From positions 1,736,001-1,800,000 of the forward strand of contig JAUCEF010000006.1 in the NCBI GenBank assembly GCA_033558025.1: a DNA stretch of 64,000 nucleotides. Direction: 5' to 3'. The notes below the pieces were generated by a model that saw nothing but the letters and a program-made list of their open reading frames with translations, did not search any database and was not told where the DNA came from. Position numbers and translations under genes: made by a program. The DNA comes from Phytophthora sp. 'mugwort'. Taxonomy: Eukaryota > Oomycota > Peronosporomycetes > Peronosporales > Peronosporaceae. Shown piece after piece: positions 1-10,359 of the stretch. The stretch's first letter is position 1; each line of letters opens with the position of its first letter.

Positions 1-3000
1 CCTGTTTGAGCACAGTTCGTTTTGCCTGCTCTTGGGTCTTCTGAATCTGAGCTTGATACGCTCGTTCCTTGTGCTCCGAGATATCCTTCTCGACTTGGCA
101 CCGACGCAGTAGCTCGTCGCGTTCTGTCTCCAGCTCCTGAGTCCTTTGGAGTGTTTTTGCCTGTTCCAACGTCAGCGTTTCGATGGTAGCGCTCTGCAAC
201 GTCGAGTAATTAAGCAGTTCTGCAAGCTCCCCGCGCAATGACCCAAGTTCTAGTGTTGCTCCATGCAGTTCACCTCGCACATGAATCATCTCCTCCGACT
301 CGCGAGCAGAGGACCCAGCGAGCTGCTTGTGGAGCACTTTTTCACGAGCAAAAGCATTGTCTAAAGCTTCTTCAGTCTGACAGAGCACAACGATGTGCTC
401 ATCTCGCTCTTGTACGGCTGCTGTAAGACTCACTTCCAGCTCTAGCACACGTATTTGACCCTGCTCAATGCGTGTCTCTAATTCAGAAACGTGGTCAGCC
501 TGAATCGAGACGTGATCCGTCAATGCCGCAAGCTGAGCCACTAAATCCTCTGCAAACATCGCTGTTGCTTCCTGCTGAGTTTGTGCCTTGCGCAAGTTCC
601 TTCCCATCTCAGCATTCTTTATCCAAGAGAGATTGGCTTTGACATTTTCTAGTTCAGAATTTTGCTCCAGGTTAAAGTGTGTGGACTCCATGAGCTGACT
701 TTCAAGTCCTTGAGCGTGTTTGCGAGCGTCTTCAAGATCTCTTTGTAGCTCGACTGCACGTGCTTCCATCATGGCCACACGACTTGCCGAGTTCATTTCA
801 CTCACACACTCAGTCGAGAGAAGAGCACTAGTGCCGCGACGACTTTTTGCATACTTTCCGTAAGTCAGTTCATGTTCTGCTTCACCTAGTCTACTTTTTG
901 TGGCGACTAGCAAAGCATACTTCGCAGACAACTCTGCATTACGTTCTCCAAGAGCTGCAATCTGGACAGCGAGTTTCCTGTCCTTGATAGCTGCAGCTTC
1001 TAGCGCTTGAGCCTGGAGCAATCGTTCGCGCTTCTTCTGTCCAGCAAAACTCCACACGAGTTTAATCCTTTCCGTCATCACAAGCAACTCTGTGGCCACA
1101 AAGAAAGCAGCATGGACGTAGTCCTTGTTTGTTTCTGAGCCATTGCCGCGAGTAATTTCAGGTAGAAATTGTCGCTTTACTTGATCGCTGAACTGCTCTA
1201 GTTGCGTCACAAGTTGCTGTCGGCCGGCCACGCATGAACTCGAGGCACTAGGAAGTTGATCGCATAGTTTTACGATAGTTTGCAGACAAAAATCGCTTAT
1301 CATTGTTTCCAGTATGTGAAAAGTTGATCGAAGCGGGTTGGCGTCATGAAATTTCGATGCTATTATCACGTCTTCTAAGACTTGAGTCATGGCGATAAAT
1401 CTCTTATCCAGATAGCGAAGAAGCTCGCATTCTACCCCCGTTCCACTTGCAATCATGTTGTTGGCAGTACTTTGGCAGCGTAAATTACGAACACCAGGTC
1501 CTAACGCTCTTCGTGCCATGTCGATTGAATCCACGCAAAGCGACAGCGTCGAATGGATGCTACTTTTTTCTCTCTCTGTCGTGTCCAACTTATCGCTTGA
1601 ATCAACCACGTCCAGTTCAGGCAGCGATAATTCGTTCTCTTCGATACTAAGCCACTCTTCAGGTAACGCCAATTTTTCCAGTTGGAGTACGTCCTTGCTG
1701 CAGTCCTCGCTCAGATCAAAGCAAAATTGTGACCGATCAAACTCGGAACTTGACGCTAAAAGTTCCAGGAGAGAAGCTGAAGGTGTCACGCTTGGCTGTT
1801 GCATTGAAAGCTTTGTTGGCTCGTCACGAAATGGAAACATGAAGTCCTGCACCACTGAGCAACAAATCGCATCAGTGACGACCACAGCCGCAACCACATC
1901 TTGCGTACGACCCACTGACTGCGCTCCAGTAGTTAAGACTCGCGTGTGCAGAGGAGGACAACCTGCTCGCCGTCCGATCGACTTTTGAGGTACAACATGG
2001 TTCTCGATCTGCATGTCTTCTTCGTTATCGTTATTCTCTTCCAGCTTGACTTGTAGTTTTTCCAGAGAGTTTAGTTTTCGCCACCGATTCCAGGCACGAT
2101 ACTGACGCAGAGTCTGCCAACGACGACGGATAGCAACTAGATTCAGCAAATGTACACATTTCCGCGACACTGGGCCTTCGGGTTGCTTTTGTTTCGTGCG
2201 ATTAGCTGGGATCTCCACGTGCAAACTTGTCGCTTGCTCACGATTCGTAGCATTCCGCTCCAGATCCGTATTCTTCTCTAATGTTGTTATCTCCTGTACA
2301 TTGGCTTCAAGTGAAGCTTGTAGTAGCAATTCATCTTCGAAATAGTCGTCGCTCGACCTCTGACTACAGACTTCACAGCCCAAGCACGAATCATAACATT
2401 CTCGAGCTCCATAGCAAGCATTAGACATAGCTGACGGGGAAAAGGCTTTATTCGCCGCACAGATATTTGATTTCAGCTCGTTGGTGACGCTCAAACACTT
2501 CATTGCTGTATCTCCAGCGGTATCCACTTGTAATCGACCTGTGCTGTACACGCTCCTCGCGCGTTCAATGTACCGGAGGGTAGCAATTGACTCTTCATAG
2601 TGTGCGCAACAGGGACTAATAGTCCCGATCATGATCGTCTTGGCCCGTCCGCCAAGACATTCCTTCAGTAGCCTGGTCAATACCGAGTTTCGGTACGGAA
2701 CGAACGTTTTATGATGCTGAGAACCATCCGCTGAGCGATGAACTCTGCGCTTGGCTAGAGCACCAACGACATCGGCGAGAGTCGCAAGAGAACGATTAAT
2801 GCTTGCTACTTCGCGTCGACGCACGCCACTGGCCCCAGAGTGATCCACACGTTCACTTCCAGCTAAATCCACCAAGCAAAGCTTGCTCTTCCTTGGAGGT
2901 TCTGCTGACACATGTTGAGTGAGCGAGATAATTAACACGGTGTGTGAACGCATACGGCGATCATTGTTGTGTGTACAAGCCACCGAACGCGTGCGATTTC

Positions 3001-4063
3001 CCTCTTGAATCAATCCCAAGACTTGAGTGTAGCTCGTGACATGAACGCGCTGTGCTCGTTCGACGAAAGCACCGTCTTCTGGATGCTCCCGTACCTTAAG
3101 GGATTTCTGGAATCGAGCACAACAACAAAAACATATAGCGGTAGCAATTCCTGAGCAGGTATCAGTCAAAAGTAGTTTAACTCTCACCTTAATTGTGGTC
3201 TGAGAGAGAAGATCGTACACTCGTTCGTCGTAGATTTCCACGTAGCTCATGAGAACTGTGCATGAGTTTCCAGCGCGCTTTCGTTCGTCGACTTCAGCGA
3301 ACAAACTCTGACAGATTCTTGGTATCACACCTCGTCGATCGGATGTCGTCAGTGCACTTGTAGCGCTTGAGTCACTATCGCTGCCATTAACACTGGCAGA
3401 TGCCGGCAAAGACGCACGCGCGTCGCTGCTCCCCATCATGGTGTACGTTTTGCCTGCTCCTGGTTGTCCATATGCGAAGACAGAGCAGTTATGACCCTGC
3501 AACAGAGTTTCAAGCGCGAGTACTCCCAGCTCGTCAAAGATTGAGCTTTGTGGGGATACTTGGTGTGCTCGAGACCGATCACAAGTCCAATAACTGTAAT
3601 CAAACCAGAACTCTTGCGTGAATTGGGGCGGGTAACCTGTCGATTCGGTACTCGATCCCATCAAAGAAAGCGGCGATGAGCGACCGCGACTCGAAGGTGG
3701 AAGTGCTGTCGGATTCACAATTCTCGTCACTATCCCATCGTTCTTCACGGTCAAGTCGACAATGATACGGTAGCCGCTCTTCTTCTCCGACGGTAGCATA
3801 GGTCGCACACGTATTGCGGTAATCGTGCCTTGTTCGCTGCACACAAAGCCGCTGCTTTCACTGGACGCCAGACTCGACGTTTCTGCAGCCAACTCGTTGA
3901 AGTCTCCACCATCGTCTTCCGCCAGATAAAGCTCGCTGCCATCCTGGTTATCGTCATCTCTCTCGTGGTCAGTACTCATGTGTTGTTCGATATCGTGCGA
4001 GGGTTGGTTCACGAACAAGCGCCTCGGTGGACAATGCACACTGGTGTCGCCGTCTCTATTCAT
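1..4063 (-). CDS. kinesin-like motor protein, C-terminal part beyond left edge
   Basis: Microtubule motor ATPase. The minus frame is open from an ATG at 4063 to the window edge (about 1354 codons) after an upstream in-frame stop near 4163. An acidic N-terminal extension of about 80 residues precedes the motor domain. Visible landmarks are the IRVRP strand, a P-loop GQPGAGKTYTM (consensus GQTGSGKT), the VREHP segment typical of kinesin-3/UNC-104 motors, and LVDLAGSERV near 2855-2875. Beyond the motor come low-complexity acidic sequence, an IQ-like basic stretch near 2060-2130, and long heptad-rich coiled coil from about 1000 down to 1. A 93-bp GT..AG interval (3095-3187) interrupts the motor between TTIK and VREHP. 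It is stop-free and a multiple of three, so both spliced and unspliced reading keep frame; homology favours splicing. An alternative start lies at 3979. Subfamily assignment is inference. Confidence 0.9.
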   Translation of the reverse strand, partial: MNRDGDTSVHCPPRRLFVNQPSHDIEQHMSTDHERDDDNQDGSELYLAEDDGGDFNELAAETSSLASSESSGFVCSEQGTITAIRVRPMLPSEKKSGYRIIVDLTVKNDGIVTRIVNPTALPPSSRGRSSPLSLMGSSTESTGYPPQFTQEFWFDYSYWTCDRSRAHQVSPQSSIFDELGVLALETLLQGHNCSVFAYGQPGAGKTYTMMGSSDARASLPASASVNGSDSDSSATSALTTSDRRGVIPRICQSLFAEVDERKRAGNSCTVLMSYVEIYDERVYDLLSQTTIKVRVKLLLTDTCSGIATAICFCCCARFQKSLKVREHPEDGAFVERAQRVHVTSYTQVLGLIQEGNRTRSVACTHNNDRRMRSHTVLIISLTQHVSAEPPRKSKLCLVDLAGSERVDHSGASGVRRREVASINRSLATLADVVGALAKRRVHRSADGSQHHKTFVPYRNSVLTRLLKECLGGRAKTIMIGTISPCCAHYEESIATLRYIERARSVYSTGRLQVDTAGDTAMKCLSVTNELKSNICAANKAFSPSAMSNACYGARECYDSCLGCEVCSQRSSDDYFEDELLLQASLEANVQEITTLEKNTDLERNATNREQATSLHVEIPANRTKQKQPEGPVSRKCVHLLNLVAIRRRWQTLRQYRAWNRWRKLNSLEKLQVKLEENNDNEEDMQIENHVVPQKSIGRRAGCPPLHTRVLTTGAQSVGRTQDVVAAVVVTDAICCSVVQDFMFPFRDEPTKLSMQQPSVTPSASLLELLASSSEFDRSQFCFDLSEDCSKDVLQLEKLALPEEWLSIEENELSLPELDVVDSSDKLDTTEREKSSIHSTLSLCVDSIDMARRALGPGVRNLRCQSTANNMIASGTGVECELLRYLDKRFIAMTQVLEDVIIASKFHDANPLRSTFHILETMISDFCLQTIVKLCDQLPSASSSCVAGRQQLVTQLEQFSDQVKRQFLPEITRGNGSETNKDYVHAAFFVATELLVMTERIKLVWSFAGQKKRERLLQAQALEAAAIKDRKLAVQIAALGERNAELSAKYALLVATKSRLGEAEHELTYGKYAKSRRGTSALLSTECVSEMNSASRVAMMEARAVELQRDLEDARKHAQGLESQLMESTHFNLEQNSELENVKANLSWIKNAEMGRNLRKAQTQQEATAMFAEDLVAQLAALTDHVSIQADHVSELETRIEQGQIRVLELEVSLTAAVQERDEHIVVLCQTEEALDNAFAREKVLHKQLAGSSARESEEMIHVRGELHGATLELGSLRGELAELLNYSTLQSATIETLTLEQAKTLQRTQELETERDELLRRCQVEKDISEHKERAYQAQIQKTQEQAKRTVLKQ

Positions 4064-4348
4064 GACGGAAATAATGGTGAGATGGTTGGCGTCTGCGTCA
4101 AACTGATCGCATGCCAAACGTATATGATCAATGTGCGTGTCTTCAAACAGAGAAAACCGTCAGCTTGGCTGCTCTCTCCATCCCCAAACGACAGAAATAC
4201 CTCGAATTTCGGAGAGACTTGCGCGAGAACCTCTAAACAACAGTACAGAAAAACAATATGACCTCAACAAGACAAGTTATTGACGACAACTCAATGCAAA
4301 TCAAACACGTTTCCCTCGCGATGCCATCGCTAAGATAGCGACGCTAGC
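4064..4348. other. spacer between kinesin 5' end and the five-exon gene 3' end
   Basis: The two minus-strand genes lie head to tail here. The spacer must hold the terminator of the upstream gene and the promoter of the kinesin. I see an AT-richer stretch but no convincing box, and no coding frame. Confidence 0.5.
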
Positions 4349-5978
4349 TTATACAGCTTCTGAAGGACCACGCTGGCTTCCCAGCACCTGGCCGCCCTTT
4401 TCAGAGACTTCACGGTCGCTTGGTGTGGGCGTTGCTTCGTCGCCCGATCTGCTGTCCGTACTGACGGATGTTGAAGCCACGCGGCTCGTTTCAGTCGCTA
4501 TCTGCTCCACACGTGGCGTCAGGTAGAAAGCGGCACCTGGAGGCAAACTGACGATCGAGGAAATCGCGTTGGCAGTTGCCTTGCCGAGCGCTTCGCTTGG
4601 TGCAGCTGCAGCTGCAGCTTGCTCGACTGTATAAGAGGCAATAGGAACGGCATGAGCTTGCGCAGCTTCCTCTGCAATGCGGTCTACCAGTCAGTACAGA
4701 CACGAGTTAATGACAGAGACTTGGTCCAATAGGTTTGCGTTGGACGTACCTTGGTGCCACTTCGCTTGCAAGTGCGCGACCATCTCGGACACATCTTGCA
4801 GACGCTTGTGAATCACGCGCGACGGCGTATTCTTGAGCTCTTCCAGCAACGGCTGCATCTCCGAGGCGGCCATATTCATCTTGTGGTCGTTCGCCAGTGC
4901 TTCCTTCAGCAGCATTCCCGCACCGGCTGTGTCAAAACAAAATCAAGAGCTTCAAGTTTAGTATCAAAGTCCTTGATTTCCCACAAAATGCCAGCCTTAC
5001 CAGCAGACGGCACGTTCATCGCGGCCGTCTTGACATCCATTTTTGACTCCGAAGAAGCCCTCATCGTGAACCCTGCGAGCACCAGCGAGTCAAACCAGCC
5101 CAGCTTTAACTAGCACTCATATTCCAACCCTCCACTCACCGGGATCAACGCCCATCGGATCCAGCTCGGTGAGAATACGCGCCGACGGCTCGTAAGCTGC
5201 ACCAAAAACCGGTCACTTTCCAGCGCAAAATTCACAACAATGTATCCAAGTTACCTGACTCGTCCGCTCCTTGGGGCGGCTCGTGCTTCTGCTCAGCCTC
5301 GGGTCCAAGCAGCAATTCGTCCGGAACGGAGCTGTTGTTGGTGTAGCAGTTGTAGATCTCGTCACTGATCCGGTGGTTGTGTTGGGAGATCTGGTTACGC
5401 ACCCGCACGAGCCAGCGCACCTTGCCGGGCTCCCCTTCCAGCACTTCGAACACGACGTCGGCCGTGATACGGGCCGAGCAGCCCGTGTACCGGTTGTGCA
5501 GGTGTGTGCGTACCCCATTACCCCTTGACGGTTGGATACAGCCGTGTGTGCACCAATAGGCCATCGTAGCGTACTTAAAGTCCTCGGGTACGGGATACTT
5601 TTTGAACTTGTGTTTGTTATTCCAGTACGTTGTGGTGGACGACGAGCGGCGGCGATACATGGTCCTAGTGCGCGTCATGTAGGCGGTCCAGGCCTGGATG
5701 AACTCGTCCCATGTGGCGAACGCCAGCGGCTCAAAGGCGGGCATATGCACCGTCACGGAGCCGCGGGACTTGGCCAGGTCCTCACGTAGCTGGAAGTTCT
5801 TGGTACGGCGCTTCTTGACCAGTGGTTCCTCGGCGACGACGGCGTCGGACTGGAAGGGGCGCGCGGCCGTACTGGGGCTGCCGGGTGCAGACGGCGACGG
5901 GTCTTGTCCGTGCGCGGGCTCCTCGGAGGCTGGGGCGGGCGAAGTTGAAGCTGCTACGGCGTCCTTGTTGCTGGTCAT
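4349..5978 (-). CDS. nuclear-type protein with FAR1/WRKY-GCM1-like Cys/His domain, five exons
   Basis: Five exons on the minus strand fit canonical splice sites: 5255-5978, 5140-5196, 5001-5072, 4750-4926 and 4349-4683. All four introns are phase 1 and GT..AG. The first ATG in frame is at 5978; a TTG at 6026 in the same frame is not a credible start. Exon 1 encodes a Ser/Pro/Ala-rich leader, a basic KKRR cluster that may be a nuclear signal, then a compact domain with CTHGC, a later Cys and HNH. That Cys/His order resembles the zinc-binding N-terminal domain of MULE/FAR1-type transposases. Downstream exons give a helical segment with a VIHKRLQDV core and a low-complexity Ala/Ser/Thr tail ending in a TAA. 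No transposase catalytic domain follows, so this may be a domesticated transposon DNA-binding domain. That function is inferred from pattern only. Confidence 0.7.
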
Positions 5979-6139
5979 GACGGACGGGCTTGCGTTGCGG
6001 GTGGCGGGGCTACCAGAATGACGCAACTTCCCCGCAACTTGCGGTCAACTGTGAATGTTTTGCTGAATGAGCGCTAACTTGACATTATGACTTCAAATTT
6101 GCGTTATAACCTTGTTGTTTCAAAAACGGTACAGGTAAC

Positions 6140-7330
6140 TAGCCGAGCGCCGCCGCTACGCGGCGGCGGATTTACACATTTCCGACCAAATCGGATTTTT
6201 TTTACCAACGCAAGTGAACAAACATTTCTTTGTTCAAAATCGGTCGAGTAGAAAATTATTTTCCCACAAAGTGAACATTTAGTTAGTCGAGCTCTTAAGC
6301 AAGTGAACATGGCTACAATCCTCATCTTGCTAGCTACTTGCCTAGCTCATGTCTTCACCCCTCCCCGCAGCAAAGGACGCCTTGAGGCAATGGCGCTCCA
6401 TGCGCCACACAAGACAACGCGTAATTGCCGGCTTAGCGACCTCAACAGCCTCTTCCATGAGAGCCCGGCGGTGCGCGCAGAACATCTCGTACTCGCCCCT
6501 CACTAGGAACTCCTCTTTGCGCTCAGCCACGCGGCGGGCATCTTCGCCTTCAGCACGTTCCAGCACCCCTTGATCGGGTTCAGCATGGGGCTGTAGGGGG
6601 CGAGCCGCAGCACGACCAGCTTGTTGGCGTTCACGATGCCGTCCACCGCGAGCATCTCCCTTGCTAGTGTCTCCACCGCACTGTGAGCTGACGCATTGTC
6701 GCTCACGATGACAATCTTGTTCGTCGGTGCCAGCTCACAGTACTGCTCCGTCCTTAGCGCAGCCGTGAAGAGGTCGGCAATGAAGCGGGAATTCTCTTGC
6801 TTCTTGACAGAGCCGGCGTGCGTACGCATAAGCACAGTGCCGGTGCCCGAGGACACGCTGCCCAATACGTGCAGGCGTTGAGGATAGCGCGGCGAGCCGT
6901 GCTATAGGGCTCGTCGTTGCGCGTGGCGACCTCGCGCCAGCTCGCGCCTTCCATGAACGCATGCACGACGCGGGCCTTGGCATCTGCACGCTCGTGCTGG
7001 CGCTGCTTTCTAGTTGACTGGTGGGTGGGGGACATCGTCCGGGGGAGGAGACTGAATGGAAAGTGATATCGCCGTCGCAGCGGCAGCATCCAATGCAATG
7101 ACTGGCGCAGGAGGTTGCCGTTTTGGCACCTACACGACTGGTTGTATTCGCTTGATTGGGAACGCGATGGCGCGAAAGTCCATTTTGTGGGAAATTCATT
7201 TTTCGTATAAAATGACCTCGGTTAGATTTTCGACATGAAAATTCGCTCTGTTCAAATTCTGACTTGGTCGGGAAATGGTGTAGTTTTGGTCCCAGTATGT
7301 GGACCTGCCTGCGCACCGGCGGGCTTTCAG
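6140..7330 (-). mobile_element. degraded Tc1/mariner-like DNA transposon
   Basis: A transposase pseudogene is framed by long imperfect inverted repeats. The left arm near 6160-6275 reads, among other blocks, ACACATTTCCGACCAA and TTCCCACAAA. The reverse complement of 7185-7290 gives ACACCATTTCCCGACCAA and TTTCCCACAAAATGG in the same order. The exact outer ends and the TA target duplication are not clear because the arms have diverged. GC-rich blocks near the outer ends, such as CCGCTACGCGGCGG at about 6150, recur in shortened form near 7690 and 8260. The same family therefore seems to have seeded small derivatives to the right. Confidence 0.7.
6342..7098 (-). pseudogene. Tc1/mariner-type DDE transposase, frameshifted
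   Basis: The N-terminal piece (about 7035 down to 6890) contains a helix-turn-helix-like segment ending in SWREVATRNDE. The catalytic piece (6865 down to about 6520) carries VSDNASAHSAVETLAREM and LAPYSPMLNPIKGCWN, the signature second-Asp and third acidic-residue region of DDE_3/Tc1 transposases. The last stretch (6566-6342) is a C-terminal helical tail that aligns with a similar tail at 9945-9718. The pieces lie in different frames, so the gene is broken by small indels and cannot make a full protein as it stands. Confidence 0.8.
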
Positions 7331-7357
7331 TACAAAAAAGTAGAGAGACAAAAAAAA

Positions 7358-7427
7358 TGGCCGCAGCGGGAATCGAACCGACGACTTTGCGCTTGTACAG
7401 TTACGTAACGACCGAGCCAATTCATGG
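7358..7427 (-). other. tRNA-derived sequence (pseudo-tRNA or SINE head)
   Basis: On the minus strand the stretch shows a near-consensus B box (GGTTCGATTCC, as part of a T arm) and an A-box-like TTGGCTCGGTCGTTA about 30 nt upstream, ending in GGCCA. The acceptor and anticodon stems do not pair properly and the T stem has a mismatch, so this is not a working tRNA gene. It sits just outside a mariner end. Confidence 0.5.
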
Positions 7428-7629
7428 TTGGAGATCGAAAAGGTAAAAATTGTTACTAAATGTACGTTTTAAAGAGCTCCACTCAGCGAGTAACTGCTCC
7501 CGTGCCCTCACAAACGTGTAAATGCAAGAAGCACACTTTGTTTGCAGATGCACTTTACATACACACATCTAGCCGAATAGAACACACAAACGCACATGCT
7601 GTAGATTCGTGTGCACACGGAAACATGTT

Positions 7630-8345
7630 TATTCGTGACAACAGAGCGGTGAGATAATTCTCTGAGGAGTAGATCTATCAAAAACCTAGCGCCCCGCTAC
7701 GCAGCAGTGGATCTAGAATCGGGCCCAGTATGTGGTCTGCCAGCCTTCGCTGCGCTTCGGCGGGATTTCTTTACATTTAGGACTGAGCCAATTTGAAGCC
7801 AATATTGGCAAAACCTGTATCTCCTATGTAATCTATCCGGCCCCTCTGAGAGTAATAGGTTAGCGCAAGGCACAAGCGTATACATCGCATGTAGCAGGCG
7901 TTGTGTGCAGACCCACTGTACATGCACGCGTCATGTCTTAAACACAACGCACATGATCTTGAGCGGTCTGCTCTAAAACTGTCCACGTCCTCACGCAAAT
8001 ATGTTCTATTCGTTTAACAAAGAACACAAAAAAAGAGCGGAGATACATTTCTGCGGAGTAGAGCCATCAATAGCCGGGAGCCCCATGATGCAGAGGGGGC
8101 TTAGAATCGGCCCCAGTCTGCCCGAGCGGGAGCGACACCACTTGCGCCTCGCACACCCTGCCTGGGACGGCCTCCATTTTCAGGAATGAACGGATCGCAG
8201 GCTAAAACAAAATCTACATCAAGTTTCGACCACTCGTTAACTTATATTTTCAACCAATGGCCGCCTTCGGCGGAATTTCGTTTTAGCCAACAGGGGCTGC
8301 TTTCGCTGCGCTCGGAAGCCAATGAGATTGCGTCTAGAATCACGT
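7630..8345. repeat. short dispersed repeats related to the neighbouring mariner ends
   Basis: Two direct copies of a diverged unit are visible: 7635-7740 and 8020-8120. They share blocks such as GGAGTAGA followed by a CTATCAA-type block and TAGAATCGGSCCCAGT. Fragments CGCTTCGGCGGGATTTC (near 7745) and GCCTTCGGCGGAATTTCG (near 8265) mark further partial copies. The CCCAGTATGTGG block also occurs at about 7293 beside the mariner right end. No coding capacity is evident. They look like non-autonomous derivatives or decayed ends. Confidence 0.55.
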
Positions 8346-8794
8346 TATGGCGTGACAGACGGATGGACGGACGGAGCGTCGTTAGCGTTGAGTTTTAGGA
8401 TGTTCGTCTACTTAGACACAATACCGTGACAAAGTTATTGGAAAAGCATCCAGATGCATTGTTCTCTGGAGCAGGATTATAACAAACCAGATGTGGCGAA
8501 AAATGAAGGCATCCCGTTCTATATACAGCTGGTGCGGGCCACACCCAGTGGAGCTCAACACCAGTTGATCAGTCTTTGTAATTGTGTCAGCCACATTTGA
8601 GCATGCGTCACGGTTTCACAAAGCGTCTAAAAGAATATCGAGGTCAAGGAAAATCACACGCGATGTGGTATCTCCGAAGTTACTGCTAGTTAAAGAGCAT
8701 GCTCTGTATTAGAGAGGCTCCGCAGTCAGCTTTCTCATGTCCATTCCTACAAACATCTTTACTACAGCACATAAACCGTCCATTTAGCATAGCC
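8346..8794. other. no recognisable gene
   Basis: Apart from a direct repetition of GGACGGACGGA near 8363 I see no coding frame, RNA gene or repeat that I can name in this stretch. Confidence 0.4.
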
Positions 8795-8845
8795 CTGTGG
8801 GAAATCTCCCATGGAAAACGAAGTTCTGAAGGAGATTTCCCACAG
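8795..8845. repeat. perfect 15-bp inverted repeat (hairpin)
   Basis: CTGTGGGAAATCTCC at 8795-8809 is repeated exactly in reverse complement at 8831-8845, with a 21-nt loop. It lies about 35 bp upstream of the Myb-like ORF. It could be a transposon terminus folded back, a small MITE or a transcribed hairpin. Confidence 0.7.
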
Positions 8846-8881
8846 ACCACTGGTTAGCGTTTCATTTCCCTCTTTGCCCAA

Positions 8882-9480
8882 ATGCCCCACACGCTGCACC
8901 CCACCTTGAACGAGGAAAAGCGCAGAAGTTACTCTAAGGAAGAGGACCTCATGCTGCTGCGTCAAGTTCTTGGTGATCGGCCTTTTCAAGCGCAGCGAGG
9001 CAAGATTTCTGCCGCGTGGGACGCTGAAGCTGCCAAGCTCGTCGCGGATGAGTCGTTTTCATGACTGAACCTGAGCGGTAAAAATGCGCAGTCTCGTTTT
9101 GACAAGCATGTCAAAACGAGACGGCTTGAAAACGAAGAGAGCTTGGCTGCCTCGGGGATATCCGAGGAGGAGAACGAGAGGGTGCTACTGCTCGATGAGC
9201 TAATTGAGCTCATGGACGGCCACGTCGAAGCGACCAGCGCTTCCAAGGCCGACGACGGAACCAAACGACAGCGTGAATAGGAGGCGTCTGCGACTGCTCG
9301 ACGTCTCGCCATGGAGACGCTCGGAGAAGAGCAAGAGCGATCACCGTAAGTGAAGCGGCTCAAGCGCGAGGAGATGCTGTTAGAGTTGAAAGACAAGGAG
9401 CTTGAGGACAGAAAGGAAGCTCGCGAGTTGATTGCGCTGCAGCGTGAGGCAGATAGAGCTAACTTGCTCGAGCTGGTTTA
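8882..9480 (+). pseudogene. Myb/SANT-like transposon accessory ORF with in-frame stops
   Basis: One continuous plus frame runs from ATG at 8882 to a stop near 9480. It is interrupted by TGA near 9061, TAG near 9279 and TAA near 9346. The N-terminal third reads as a Myb-like three-helix domain (YSKEEDLMLLRQV, RGKISAAWD, LSGKNAQSRFDKH). The rest is charged and strongly helical, a probable coiled coil, rich in Glu, Lys and Arg. Proteins of this shape accompany Harbinger-like DDE transposases in oomycetes and are thought to bind transposon ends. It converges with the transposase at 10.4-11.5 kb. The frame is otherwise intact, so its decay looks recent. Confidence 0.65.
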
Positions 9481-9689
9481 AGTGCTGTCCAAAGTATTGT
9501 AGAGTTGGTTACGCAACGCAACAAAGACTAAGCTAAATGCAGCATCACGGTGAGGGGAATATCTAAAAGCTAATGTATTCTTCTACACCTTTGCCATCTC
9601 AAAGTGACTACAGTGTAACTCAAACCGGCTAACGTACAGGCTCAGATTCTATTTTGCAAAGAGGAAAACGTGATTTTTTATCCAGACCA
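9481..9689. other. spacer inside transposon cluster
   Basis: Short AT-rich stretch between the Myb-like ORF and the mariner fragment. No feature recognised. Confidence 0.4.
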
Positions 9690-10316
9690 ATGTGCCTTTT
9701 TGTCCAGCTCAAATGGTTTATGTGCCATACTCCATCTCGTTTGATCTCTTAGCGGCAGCGACCGCGTGCGCACAGTGGTGCGCCGTCCTGTTGACCAAGC
9801 GCAGAGTTATGCACAGCATGCACTGTCCTGCAGCCTTCTCAAGCATCTGCATGCGGAGTTCAGGCATCTGTCCCCGAGGCTCATTCCCCCGGAGCATCGT
9901 GTCGTGGCTCAGAGAAAGGTAGTCTTTAATCGTAGCCTTCAACACGCTGAAGCATCATATACATCAGAATATATATCCTAGCAATCCCTACCTTCGATGG
10001 GATTGCACATGGGAGAATAGTATCCCTGGCGCAGTAGCACCAGCTCAATCTGGCCCGGACCAACTCTTCGGTTTGGCTGTGTGCTGGGGAGTTCTCCAGC
10101 ACTATCACTATAGCCAGTCTTGACCTTGTGTGTAAGCGTCCAGCACACGCGTGTGGGGGGAGGTGTGTTTTGGCTCACGGGGCATGTTGACCAACGGTGA
10201 AATCGGAAGTGATTTCGTCCTCCGCTCCTGGCCACCACTTTGCGTCGGACACTGTCCACATTGAATGAATCTCGATTTTCCAAACTTAATTTTAAAAAAT
10301 TGAGGATACTTCACTT
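9690..10316 (-). pseudogene. second Tc1/mariner transposase copy, internally deleted and frameshifted
   Basis: Starting near 10190 on the minus strand, an HTH-like start (RVLDAYTQGQDWL) leads directly into a catalytic remnant with LENSPAHSQTEELVRA. In another frame follows LLRQGYYSPMCNPIEG, the DDE_3/Tc1 signature. A C-terminal tail at 9945-9718 is recognisably related to the tail of the copy at 6.3-7.1 kb. The section between HTH and catalytic core is missing, so this is an internally deleted derivative. It lies between the Myb-like ORF and the DDE transposase and probably inserted there later. Confidence 0.65.
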
Positions 10317-10359
10317 ACTTCAGACCACTTGAGCTGGATTGCAGTTACTTTGAAATGGC

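Noticed and set aside
58..4063. Separate small genes on the plus strand opposite the kinesin (for example 1455-1988 and 3830-4261)
   Set aside because: Ser/Thr-rich or random composition, and they mirror a well-supported minus-strand coding frame.
7358..7427. Functional tRNA gene (Tyr-like GTA triplet)
   Set aside because: Acceptor and anticodon stems do not pair and the T stem has a mismatch; only the promoter boxes are convincing.
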